Source: Hygrophila difformis
Taxonomy: Eukaryota > Streptophyta > Magnoliopsida > Lamiales > Acanthaceae
Reading direction: 5' to 3'
DNA length: 64,000 bases
Assembly (NCBI GenBank): GCA_030278955.1
Contig: JAOANR010000005.1
Location: forward strand, 32,169,849 to 32,233,848
Below are positions 52,510-63,092 of this stretch, piece by piece. The notes below the pieces were generated by a model, which was not told the DNA's origin, did not search any database, and saw only the letters and a list, made by a program, of their open reading frames with translations. The position numbers were made by a program, and so were the translations under genes. Numbering within the stretch: position 1 is the first letter of the stretch; the number at the start of each line of letters is the position of its first letter.

Positions 52510-52753
52510 TGTTAAAAATTAAACTCATTCCAATGTCGGCAAAGTCATTACCGACAACAAGCCACTGTCAAAAGAAACGGCTGAGTTCTTCAACCATTGC
52601 AGATTCATTTGTCAAAATTGGTGTATTTTATATTGTTAAGTTTGTATTCCTTCCGGCTATAAATAGTTGTGTAATCTTAGTGAAAAACGTAGAACGAGTT
52701 TTAGAAACATAACATCTAAACTCAATTGTTCTCCCCAATTCAAAATTCCAACA
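52510..52753 (+). repeat. Copia-2 5' LTR
   Basis: TGTTAAAAATTAAAC...AAATTCCAACA, 244 bp, is preceded by GATAT (52505-52509), the expected duplication. A TATA box CTATAAATAG lies at 52657-52666. Confidence 0.85.
52657..52666 (+). promoter_or_regulatory. TATA box in Copia-2 LTR
   Basis: CTATAAATAG in the U3 part of the LTR lies about 95 bp before the LTR end, a usual Copia promoter position. Confidence 0.65.
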
Positions 52754-52757
52754 TAAT

Positions 52758-52769
52758 TGGTATCAGAGC
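52758..52769 (+). promoter_or_regulatory. Copia-2 primer binding site
   Basis: TGGTATCAGAGC matches initiator methionine tRNA and starts four bases after the LTR. Confidence 0.93.
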
Positions 52770-53618
52770 CTGAGCGATCAAACTCGGAGCAAAGATAATT
52801 TGAGTATAAACACTCAAAACTAAAAGAATTAAATCTACCCACCATTGTCTCCTGGAGCTGTTGTGCCGCCAGCCCCACCACCGCCTGCAACCTTTTTCCG
52901 GCCTGCACCACCACCTGCCGCTCCGATCTGCTGCCCAGCTCCTGTGCCGCCCGCTGCCGACGACCAGTAACGTCGCCGACGCTGCCTCCTCTCTTCCGCT
53001 CGAGCATCGCCTCTGCTCGCACATCCGTGTCCAGCGTCGCCGCCCTCTGCCGCTGTCGGACCGCTGCGTGCGCACCACCTCTTCTGTGCTCCATCCTAGC
53101 CAATATCCCGTAGCCAATCCGTTGTCAAACCTGTTGTGCTGTTGCTGTTTTACCGATCTGTTGTTGCCCAGCAGCCTCCTCCAAGCGCCGCCCAGCAGCC
53201 TTCAAGCTCCGCCTGCTCGCCGTCGTGAGCACCACTCGCCTCCGTCAGCTGCTGCCACGAGCCGGTTCTCTCTCCTGCTGCCCGTGCTACTCCGTTGTTG
53301 TCCCTATTTATTGACGTTGCCGCTGCTACCTTGTCTCTTTGAAGGAAACGAACAAAGGAAGTAAGGAAGATACAAAATAATTGAAGGAAGATTCTTGCTT
53401 ACACGCGGGAAATTTGTCTTGAAGCCACCCACCAAAATAATGCAAGCTGGAGACTTGAGCAAAACAAGGAATTGGATGTTTCCAGGACACTAAATGCATT
53501 CATCAATGAAGAAAATAATTAAAAGTGCTGCGACCCACCAAAATTAAATTCCACACCCACCGGGTCATAGACATAGCAATTGCCAAGCCGTGGTTGAACT
53601 ATTAAAATATTTTTTGCA
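52770..53618 (+). other. Copia-2 leader with GC-rich insert
   Basis: The part 52855-53340 is C/G-rich (CGCC, CTGC and CAGC repeats), in contrast to the AT-rich element. Long Pro/Leu/Arg-rich frames on both strands here follow composition and show no family. The remainder is ordinary leader leading to the gag ATG. Confidence 0.55.
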
Positions 53619-54606
53619 ATGGCGTCAACCAGTTCTCTTCAATCACAGGTGCCCAAATTAACAAAAGAAAATTACAGGATGTGGAGTATCCAAATGGAAG
53701 CTTTGCTCGGATCCCTTGATGTATGGGATTTGGTGGAAACAGATTTTATAGAGTTGACATCAACAATAGAAGATGACGATCAATTGAAGGAGATAAAGAA
53801 AAATGAGAAAAAAAGCCTTGTTCACAATATATCAAGGCGTAGATGAAGCCACATTTGAGTTGATTTCTACCGCAAAAACGTCGAAGGACGCTTGGGGAAT
53901 TTTAAAGAAAGCCCACGATGGAGTAGATAAAGTGAAGAAGATCCGGCTCCAATCTTTGAGAGCCCAATTTGAAACTCTACAACAAAACAGATCCGAAGCC
54001 GTCTCAGATTACTTCTCCCGAGTAATCTCTGTTGTTCATCAAATGAGACAAAATGGCGAGGAGATCAATGATGTTCGTGTTGTGGAGAAAATCTTGAGGT
54101 CCCTAGACCCAAAATTCAACTTTATCGTTGTTGCCATCGAAGAATAAAAAAATCTCGAGGCAATGACAATTGAAGAATTAATAGGCTCTTTACAAGCCCA
54201 TGAGCATCGACTCTTTAAAAAGGGGGACGAACAATCCTTGGAGCAAGCATTGCAAACAAAACTGTCGTTTAAAAGAAATAATGTTGTTAGAGGAAGTCCA
54301 CAACGTGGACGTTATCAAGCACAAAGAGGAAAAGATGGCCGAGTCAACAATCGCTATGATCAGAATTGAATCAATAACGGAGGAAATGAACGTGGCCAGA
54401 ATACCTATCGAGGCCGAGGACAATTCCGAGCCCGTGGTCGCGGACATGGCAGAAACTTTGGAAGATTTGACAAATCAGAAGTTCAATGCCGAGTATGTAA
54501 GAAATTTGGTCATTTTGCTAATGAGTGTTGGTACAATGCACACAACAATAAAGATGAGAAGGCGAATCTCATTGACAAAGAAGAGAATGATGGTCCAGTA
54601 GTACTA
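53619..54606 (+). pseudogene. Copia-2 gag remnant
   Basis: The ATG at 53619 opens a Copia Gag (VPKLTKENYRMWSIQMEALL, DVWDLVE). Near 53810, an A-run, the frame shifts. In the new frame the core continues ([35 protein letters not shown]), with stops at 54145 (TAA) and 54367 (TGA). The CCHC knuckle CRVCKKFGHFANEC lies near 54490 in the same frame as pol. Confidence 0.85.
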
Positions 54607-55503
54607 ATGTCCTGCAAAGAACTAGAGCCACCTCAAATGGTCACATGGTATATGGATACAGGTGCATCAAACCATATGTGCGGAAGAAAGGAATTCTTTT
54701 CAAAACTTGATGAAAGACGAATGGGCAATATCACATTCGGTGACCTGTCGAAAAGGCCAATTGAAGGTAAAGGAGATATTACATTTGAGTTACATAATGG
54801 AAAACATCTATGCATTTCTGATGTTTATTATGTACCTGAAATTAAAAGTAATCTGCTGAGTGTTGGCCAATTGTTGGAAAAGCGATATGAAATCTAAATG
54901 AAAAATTTGGCTCTTAGTTTGCGAGATAAGAATAACAGGTTGATCACACATGTCAAGATGACGACGAACAGAATGTTTCCCCTGAAGCTCACTATAGATG
55001 ACTCAAAATGCTTGAAGGCAACCACTGTTGATAGCGGCAAGTTATGGCATCTCCGGTATGGGCATCTTAATTTTGATGCATTGAAATTGTTGCAGAAAAA
55101 GAATATTGTGATAGGACTGCCTCAGATTGAATCCTCCAATGATGTTTGTGAGGTTTGTGTCATGGGAAAACAACATCGACACACCTTCAAGAAGTATGGC
55201 GCGAGAAGAGCTAGATTGCGACTTGAGCTGCTACATTCTGATGTTTGTGGACCAATTACTCGAGTTTCTATTGGTGGAAACAAGTATTTTCTTACCTTCA
55301 CAGATGACTACAGTGGAAAAACATGGATCTATATGATGAAAGAAAAAAGTGAAGTTTTCTCTAAATTTAAGGAATTTAAAAACCTTGTTGAGAAACAAAG
55401 TGGGTGAAAATTAAAGTGCCTACGGACAGATCGTGGTGGAGAATACACATCTCGAGAATTTGATCATTTTTGCAGAGAGTATGGGATATCACACCAACTC
55501 ACG
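54607..55503 (+). pseudogene. Copia-2 protease and integrase N-terminal part
   Basis: The protease motif WYMDTGASNHM is intact. GAG-pre-integrase (LWHLRYGHLNFDALKLL, CEVCVMGKQ) and the integrase start (HSDVCGPITRVS, FTDDYSGKTW) follow. In-frame stops at 54895 (TAA) and 55405 (TGA) interrupt an otherwise continuous frame. The segment 55408-55503 still encodes [12 protein letters not shown]. Confidence 0.87.
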
Positions 55504-57042
55504 ATGCTGTATACACCACAACAAAATTGTCTTTCAGAAAGAAAGAACCGAACAATTTTGAATATGGTTCGATGTATGCTGAAAGAGAAAAATATTCCCA
55601 AAGAATTTTGGGGTGATGCTGTAAATTGTTCTGTCTATCTGTTGAACAGGTCTATGGCAAAGAGTATTGGAGACATAACTCCCGAAGAAGCCTGGAGTGG
55701 GAAAAAGCCAAAAGTTGATCATCTGAGAATTTTTGGAAGCATTTGTTTTGCAAAAGTGCCAGAAAAAAAGCGTACAAAGCTTGAAGATAAAAGCCAAAAA
55801 TGTATTTTTCTTGGCTATGGTCAAAATTGCAGCGGGTACAAACTGTACAATCCTGTAACCCGCAAAGTGGTGATGTCAAGAGATGTTATGTTTAATGAGG
55901 ATCAAACTTGGAGATGGAATGAAGATGAGCAGACCAAGCATGTTCCTTTTGATGATGAACATGAAAAGCAAAAGGAACAGCAACAACAAATGGAGGACAT
56001 GGTACCTGATCATGTTGAAGTTGAAAGCCAATCCTCTGATGATAGCCCTATTGTGAGAAGAACAAGAAGGGTCCAGGACATATATGACTCCAGTGAGCCA
56101 ATTGATGATGAATTCAATAATTTCTGTCTATTTGCAGGTCTTGATCCATTGACATTTCAAGAAGCCTCTAAAGAAGTTAAGTGGCAAAAAGCTATGGAGG
56201 AAGAAATTCAAGCCATTAAAAGGAATAATAAATGGGAGCTCACATCACTTCCTGACAAACATCGAGCAATCGGAGTCAAATGGGTGTTCAAGACGAAAAG
56301 AAATGCAAAAGGAGAAATTGAAAGGCACAAAGCCCGTCTTGTTGCAAAGGGGTACAATCAAAGATATGGAATTGATTATGAAGAAGTCTTTACCCCAGTT
56401 GCCCGGCTTGAAACAGTGAGGCTGCTCATTTCACTAGCAGCTCAAAAGAAGTGGCAGATACATCAAATGGATGTTAAATCCGTATTTCTGAATGGATATC
56501 TTGAAGAGGTTGTCTATGTTGAGCAACCACCTGGATTTATAATTGAAGGCCAAGAAGACAAGGTGTACAGGTTGAAGAAAGCGCTCTATGGATTGAAGCA
56601 GTCACCAAGAGCTTGGAATTCAAGAATCGATAAATACTTTATCGAAAATGGATTTGTAAAGTGCCCATATGAGCACTCCCTATATGCAAAAAGAAACCTG
56701 TCAGGAGAATTTTTATTGGTATGTCTATATATTGATGACATTATCTTTACAGGTAATGATAAGGCCTTGATCCAGGAGTTCAAGAAATTAATGGAAAAGG
56801 AGTTTGAAATTTCCGATCTGGGGTTGATGCAATACTTCCTAGGCATTGAAGTCAAGCAAGATGAAGAAGGAATTTTTATCTCACAAGAAAAATATGCAAA
56901 GGAGATCTTGAAAAAATTCTCAATGGAAGATTGTTGCAGTGTCGACACACCACTGGAAGTTGGCACCAGATTGACTAAAGAAGGAGAAGGAAACCCAGTA
57001 AATGCAACCTACTACAAAAGTCTTGTGGGATGCTTGAGGTAC
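55504..57042 (+). pseudogene. Copia-2 integrase core end and reverse transcriptase
   Basis: About 513 residues are open. The integrase end has [20 protein letters not shown] and [14 protein letters not shown] has [40 protein letters not shown] and [13 protein letters not shown], with an intact YIDDIIF catalytic site. It ends in the connection at SLVGCLRY, where Athila-2 interrupts it. It is better kept than the RT of Copia-1, a relative with YVDY. Confidence 0.9.
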
Positions 57043-59838
57043 TGAAACTTTTGACAAATTTCGTTAACACGAGTATTTCTAAAATATCCCAGGTTAAATT
57101 TATTAAATGAAAAGAGTTATGATTCGTGGGAAAGGGGTTTAAGGATATATTCCACTTTTTATTACTCATGTGGGATACTTTGATTTCAAACGGCGCTGTG
57201 GACCTCCCTGGCATGAAGCTTTTGACAACTTTCACGGTGCAGCCGGGATAGATAGTTCAATCTTGACCTTCAGTCTGTCACACTGAAGGTCCCCGGGAAT
57301 TTGCATCATGAAACTTATCATAGTTTCATGTCATGAAAATCCTTGCCATGAAACTTTTAACAAGTTCACACTACATGAGCATTTTATGAAAAATCATAAT
57401 CCTGGTTTTCAATTTTATTTAATGAAACCGCTTTATGAAGATGGAGTTGGGATTAGGGATATATTTATAGGTTGTCACGTTTTTATTTACTCGTGTTAAG
57501 AAACTGTGCCCCCGAAAGCGCACGGAGTCAAAAATTGCAGTAATTTATAGTAAGACCGGATCGTTCACTGGAGGATGTGCGATAGAAGCAGGGCCCACGT
57601 CGTTTACTAAGATTTTCCACTCGGTTACTCGATTCAAGTTTGTGTCTGAATTATCAACTACTGGACATAATTTAAACTAAGCTATGAAAGCAAGCAGATA
57701 AAATTATTCTAGAAAGCGAATTAAATATAATTTAAGAAAGCAATAAAATTATTCTAAGAAAGCGGTTAAGATTACTCTAAGAAAGCAGATTTAAAATGAG
57801 ACAGAAGGGACAGGGAGAAAATAATAGAAATTGGACAAGATTCAGATGAAACACAGTTAAACTTCCATTTTGTTACGCAGATCTTAGCTTGGGATAATCC
57901 ATCAGATAGCTAACTCTCATGCTCCCTATACTATGTTCCCTTTAACAGACAGGTACTTACAGTAAGGATTTACATGCCTTAAGACAACAAAATCTAAGAT
58001 ACCACAGATATATAACTGCCCCTGCGCAGAGGTATGCCATTTATCTGTGGTGGGTAAGCAACACCCGACAAATCATTTATTGAGATGCCAAGTACTGCTA
58101 TCATTCTCCCATGTCACATTCAAAGATTCTAATCAAGCCCTGAACTATCCCTTAACTATCAGTCCTAGTAGCAGTTACACTACTTTCAATACAACCGAGT
58201 GACCTCTAACGAAAGCATTTAAAAGAAAGCGATAAAGAAAGCATTTAAAATCCTATCACTCGGAGGTTTTGAAAGTCTGACCCTGGTAGTAAAAGAAAGC
58301 CCCCGGTCAGAATGACCGGGTGTGGATCAAGAATTCCCTATTTTCGGTGAACCACTTGCAGTGTTCACTTCCCTTCGGGTGGTTATGAGACACAAACCAA
58401 TGAAACGAACTAATAAATTAGTTCGTTCCGGATGCACTCACTCAGGACTCAAAATTAGGCTTTGGCATAAGAGGATAGCAGTTGAAAGGAACTCAACCCT
58501 ATCTTAGAAAATAACCAAGGCCCATGTATTGTTCCTCTAGAATCATCTAACACACTGTATTTGAATCCAAGTGGACCCCATCTCGGTGTGATAGTTAAGA
58601 CTAAATTCCCAATACACAGCAATTTTGGAAAATAAAAGATGTTTGAAAATCCCTAAATAGGTACTAGACTCTCAATAGGAACACAGACCCTTTTAGTCTA
58701 GGTGAGACTTAATCGCTGACTCTGCTTCTAATTTCCCAAAATCAATCCCCAGTCGAATATGAATTAGTCATAACAGTGGAATTTATCCCTTACTCAGATC
58801 CGGATTTTATAAATAAATTTCTGTTGGAAATTTATTGTGAGACATCTGATTTAAAAAATCAAGACTCCTGTGTCCAAGGGAAGGATCCCAAAATAATATG
58901 ACCACTATAGTTACATAATAATATCATGCATAAATTTATAGAGAAGTGTAAAATTAAATAACCCAAAATATAAGGCGGGTTTAGACAGAAGTTGGTACAC
59001 AGAGATGAAATAGCCGGAGGTGAGAAGGATTTTGGCTAAAGAGAAGACAAAATAATTAGGGTTAATCGGATTGCAGTTATCTGTGGTCCAGTTCCCTAAT
59101 TATTAAGGTGGGATGATTTTAAACAGCAGAAGGCCTTAAGTGATAGTGATCGCTATCATCAAGGCCCCTACTATCTGTGAAATGAGAGGAAAACCTACAT
59201 GTTTTCTCACTGTAAAACTATTCAAACAATGTTGATCGACACCGTTTGATAATATTACAGCTCGAAATTCAGGTTTGAAATTAAGATAAAGAAAAGAAAC
59301 TGTATCCGGATAGGAGTCAGCTGAGCAGCTATTATAATCCCGGATGGACGAACCGCCAAGGCTTCCACCGGCCACTATCCAGACCATGCAAAATAACATC
59401 TAGTAATTAATATACAGACCACGAGCTAGTTTATCCGTGTGGGAATACCCGCCAACATTAGTCTGTTATATCTCTTACTAGCTGTTTCACATAACACAGA
59501 TAAAGACAAAATAAATAAAAGAAAATATTTTTGGGTCATCTTGTATGAGAGACATTGGTTTCTCATGCAAGGATATGGAATTAAATCCATAATTACTCTT
59601 TATGTCTAAATAATCACTCATTCCATAATTAATTAACTAATTACAGTCCGGATTATATGCTTCGATCATTAGAGTTTAATTTGTAGAAAAATCTTTTAAT
59701 GGGAATTGAACAAACTTCTTTATATCAAATTAATCATAGGTTGAGATCATTGGATTTCAACCTCAAAATGTTAATACAAAGGTTCAATTAATTCAGTGAG
59801 GAGGTGGAGAATTAGGGAAATGGGCAGAAGTGCCAAAT

Positions 59839-60191
59839 TACGACGCTAGACAGATATTGCGACGCTATCCAAGGATAGCGCCGTGATGATAGCATCGTAG
59901 GGTGAATTTTTAGAAGTGTTGATAAAATTGGAGGGTACGGCGCTATATACTAAATGACGACGCTATCCTAGGATAGCGTCGTAGATATAGCGTCGTAAGT
60001 GGGTTTTGTGAAAGATTAAGCATTTTGGGGCCCTACGATGCTAAACAAAAATTACGACGCTATCCGAGGATAGCGTCGTTGGAATAGCGCCGTAGGGCAA
60101 ATTTTTGTTCAAGTTCTGGGCAACTACGGCGCTAAACCTCACCTACGACACTATCCGAGAATAGCGCCATAGGGCGGTTAGCGTCGTAGCT
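59839..60191. repeat. Palindromic 10-mer array, cluster 1
   Basis: Four tandem units (starting near 59839, 59936, 60032 and 60124; spacing 97, 96 and 92 bp) each hold four copies of TACGRCGCTA in the order forward, forward, reverse, reverse. The inner pair abuts to form a palindrome: 59957-59982 is a perfect 26-bp one, and 60054-60079 has 12-bp arms. The outer pair encloses it. The cluster lies downstream of the TATA box in the minus-strand sense. Confidence 0.92.
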
Positions 60192-60830
60192 AGCCCAGAA
60201 ACATGTTGTTGTTCGGGTGATGCAATCTATGCAATTGCTAACCCTATTTTCAAGTTCATGGTTCACTTCATGCAAGAAAGGAGACAAGAGAGAGCATTAA
60301 CAGTTATGAAAATATAATAAAGTGCAAGGAAAACTCAAATAACAGTAAAGATAAAGCACAAGTGAACCATAAACCTAAGTTAGGGTTTTTAACCAACATA
60401 TCATGCATGAAATTCCACAAACAATAGAAAAACACAAACCCACATAAACAGTGAAACAAGGTGACCAAGTGGTCATTAAACTAAAATAAAGCAATAAATC
60501 CATGGACTCATGTCCATTTCATGATTTTGGGACTCTTTTTGTGATTAACTTCCCATTTATAAGAAATGGCTTGATAATACCCATCATTTGGGTATTTCAA
60601 GCCTTAATAAAAGTTTAACAAAGCTGGAAATAATGTAAAAAGTGGCTAGCTAGGGTAGCAAAAGCTAATGAAAACACTGGTTTAACATAAAAATCTAATC
60701 TAGGACATAAATATAAATAATACAAAAAAATAACGTCCTAACTACCTAACTAACCTACACACCTCAAGAACACTAGGTTGTCTCCAAGTTTGAATGTTGT
60801 CTGAATGCTGATCATTGGAGTCAACTGGTC

Positions 60831-60838
60831 CTTATATA
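60831..60838 (-). promoter_or_regulatory. TATA box in Athila-2 LTR
   Basis: The minus strand reads CCTATATAAGGACC, a consensus plant TATA box. It lies between the two palindromic clusters: cluster 2 is 60-330 bp upstream of it, and cluster 1 begins about 640 bp downstream. Confidence 0.6.
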
Positions 60839-60897
60839 GGTGGGAAACCCTAGGCCCATGGGCCCCCGGGCCTTGAAATTGGAGTTCTGAGGCTCAG

Positions 60898-61167
60898 TAC
60901 GACGCTATAGCTGGGTACGGCGCTATCCTACTACGGTGCTATACATGTTTAGCGTCGTAGTCTTCCATCCCGAAGACACTTCTTTGTTTCTGAATGGACA
61001 GCTTACGACGCTATCCTTGCTTACGGCGCTATACTCAACTACGGCGCTATACATGTTTAGCGCCGTCCGCCTTGCTTCAACTGTCGGCTTCAGTTTCCTC
61101 CTACGGCGCTAGACCAGGCTACGACGCTATCCTTACATAGCGTCGTAGTTGTGTCTAGCGTCGTATT
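60898..61167. repeat. Palindromic 10-mer array, cluster 2
   Basis: Twelve further copies of TACGRCGCTA lie in three groups: 60898-60960 (three forward, one reverse), 61013-61066 (three forward, one reverse) and 61101-61166 (two forward, two reverse). They lie just upstream of the minus-strand TATA box, where the U3 enhancer of an LTR would be expected. Confidence 0.9.
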
Positions 61168-61444
61168 ATCCTGTAAAATCAACTTTTTGTGAGTTTTTCA
61201 TTTCTTTTCCCATCCTTTTGTTTCCTTTTTCTTTTCTTTTCTTTTTCTCATGTTTTTGGATTTTTCTAACATAAATATGTAATAAAATGCATTTTTCATA
61301 CCAGCTCAATATTCTTACAATTATGCATAAATCAGTCCAATTCTACTGCTTTCTTATTTAATATAAGACCGGAATGCGATCAAATGCCCGTTTCAGACAC
61401 GGAAATGGATTGAAAATAATGGTCAGTTCTGGCCGTTATCAACA

Positions 61445-61455
61445 TCCTCACATTT
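61445..61455 (-). promoter_or_regulatory. Athila-2 polypurine tract
   Basis: The minus strand reads AAATGTGAGGA immediately before the LTR start TGTTGATAACGG. It is preceded by CTCGGGGACGATC, which parallels the TTGGGGACAATG box and AAGTGTGGGGGG tract of Athila-1. Confidence 0.65.
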
Positions 61456-61459
61456 AATA

Positions 61460-63092
61460 CTGATCGTCCCCGAGCAGTCAGAGTCAATGTTCCTAGGAAC
61501 ACGGACTCTACATATTCAATTCATTTTCGTGGCTTCAAAAATGTCATTCTTTTTAGATTGGGATAAGACACTCAAAAACTACAAGTATTAAATCCCCTTG
61601 ATTGCAGTGTTTAATGAAATGATACTTGCTCACTGTATCGGGCCTACAAATCAAACATTATTATCAATCCTTCATGAACATCATGTTTGAAAGATGCAAA
61701 GATTAAAAATATAAGAATTAAGGTATGACACGAACATAATTCATGAAATGGAGCCTCACATATAAGAGAATCGGAAAGTTCACTCACTCTCAATTGGGGT
61801 TTAATCATGAACGCTCAAAAATCAATTTTAATTAAATTATCCCATAAGCTTGCAATCAGACCAACTCGCCACCGGCTCATTTCCTCCAATCGAGATCTCG
61901 AGGTCTTATTTAAGGGTTAAAATGGGGCATACGGTTGTAACATTTGGTATGGAAAGGATTATTGGGTTAAGAAGTGACAAGAATTAATTCTATCATGACA
62001 TGGCATATTTATTAGACTTTATGATCATCATTATTTCTCCTTTCTTTTGCTTTTCTTTTCTTTTACATGACATTAGACTATGTCTAATTTGCTTTGTCAT
62101 TTGCAATTTATTCTTGTTGGATGGATCTCAACATTTTTCTCTTTTTCTTTTTCTTTTCTTTTCTTTTTTTTTGAATCGGTTCTTTGAATTCGATTTATGT
62201 CTTTTTCCGATGATCATAAATTCGATACCTTGATAGAATTTATTCTTGCACACTTAGGTTTGAAATTCTTGGTCTTTTTGTAAGGATAGGAATAATATAG
62301 AGGGCTTCAAAGAAAAATTAGGCTTAAGGCTCAAATGGGTTAATCCTAAGGGGAAAAATATTTTTGATTTTGGGTTTCAAACGAAGGCCAAAAATTTGGG
62401 TTTTTCTAGGTGCCTCGATCATATGCTCGATTTTTGGAATATGGCATGGTCTTGAATCGGTCCCAATTGCAAGTTCTAGTTTCCTTTAATCAAAATGATT
62501 CACACATCAAAGAAATAAATGAGTAAAAGTGACTCATGGCTCAAATCTCACAAGGTTGGATTGATTCATGTCATACAATATTCTTAAATTTAATCAAAGC
62601 TTAGTTCTAACAATTTACTCAATCAAAATCTCTAACATGCAGATTTATTACCCAATAAGCTGATCGCATCATTAGATTTTTATAGCTCAAAACCTTAGGA
62701 ATTCATGTCATGCATGTCTTCAATTATATTATCCCAATTTAAAAGTTTGAAAATTTAATCACAAGCCTAAATTCAACATGTGAATTTAGAACAGGTTTAT
62801 GCATGCTTTTGCTGGTTATTTAATTTAAAGCAATAAAGAGGCACTGCTGACACACAAGGTATGTCAGCAACATATTTTTGGCCTGACAGTCACTTATTCA
62901 TCTTGGACTGTCCGACATCTTTTCAAGAATAAAATTGTTTTTGGACCTCAAAACGAAGTTCCATTTTGGAAAGCGGTAAATACATCAATTACAAGAGATT
63001 TCATGCAATAGGAACAATCTTGCGCAAATGACAGAAACTCTCTTATATGATGTTTACATTTAAGCTCAAAAGTAAATAGGAGCGGATCAGAT
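61460..63092 (-). other. Athila-2 non-coding 3' region
   Basis: No open frame of note. T/C-rich runs occur at 62130-62172 on the plus strand. Its position matches the long non-coding region after the third frame of Athila-1. Confidence 0.55.

Larger units (their letters stand above)
52510..57042 (+). mobile_element. Copia-2: Ty1/Copia element cut by Athila-2
   Basis: The 5' LTR, Met-tRNA PBS, gag and pol run up to the middle of the RT-RNase H connection, where the frame ends at 57042. Athila-2 LTR starts at 57043. The missing RNase H and 3' LTR should lie beyond the window. It has one frameshift and four in-frame stops. The last five bases, GGTAC (57038-57042), should be the target duplication of Athila-2. 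Confidence 0.88.
57043..61444 (-). repeat. Athila-2 3' LTR (inferred, about 4.4 kb)
   Basis: On the minus strand it starts TGTTGATAACGGCC right after the purine tract and is taken to end at ...GTCAAAAGTTTCA, the exact point where Copia-2 pol is cut. Termini are TG and CA. The last 320 bases hold four degenerate copies of TGAAACTTTTGACAA (57043, 57214, 57308, 57349, plus strand). A promoter and two palindromic arrays lie inside. The outer boundary is inferred from the break, not from a second LTR. Confidence 0.65.

Noticed and set aside
52861..53364. Leu/Pro-rich frame in the Copia-2 leader
   Set aside because: Composition effect; frames on both strands are equally long and it precedes the real gag.
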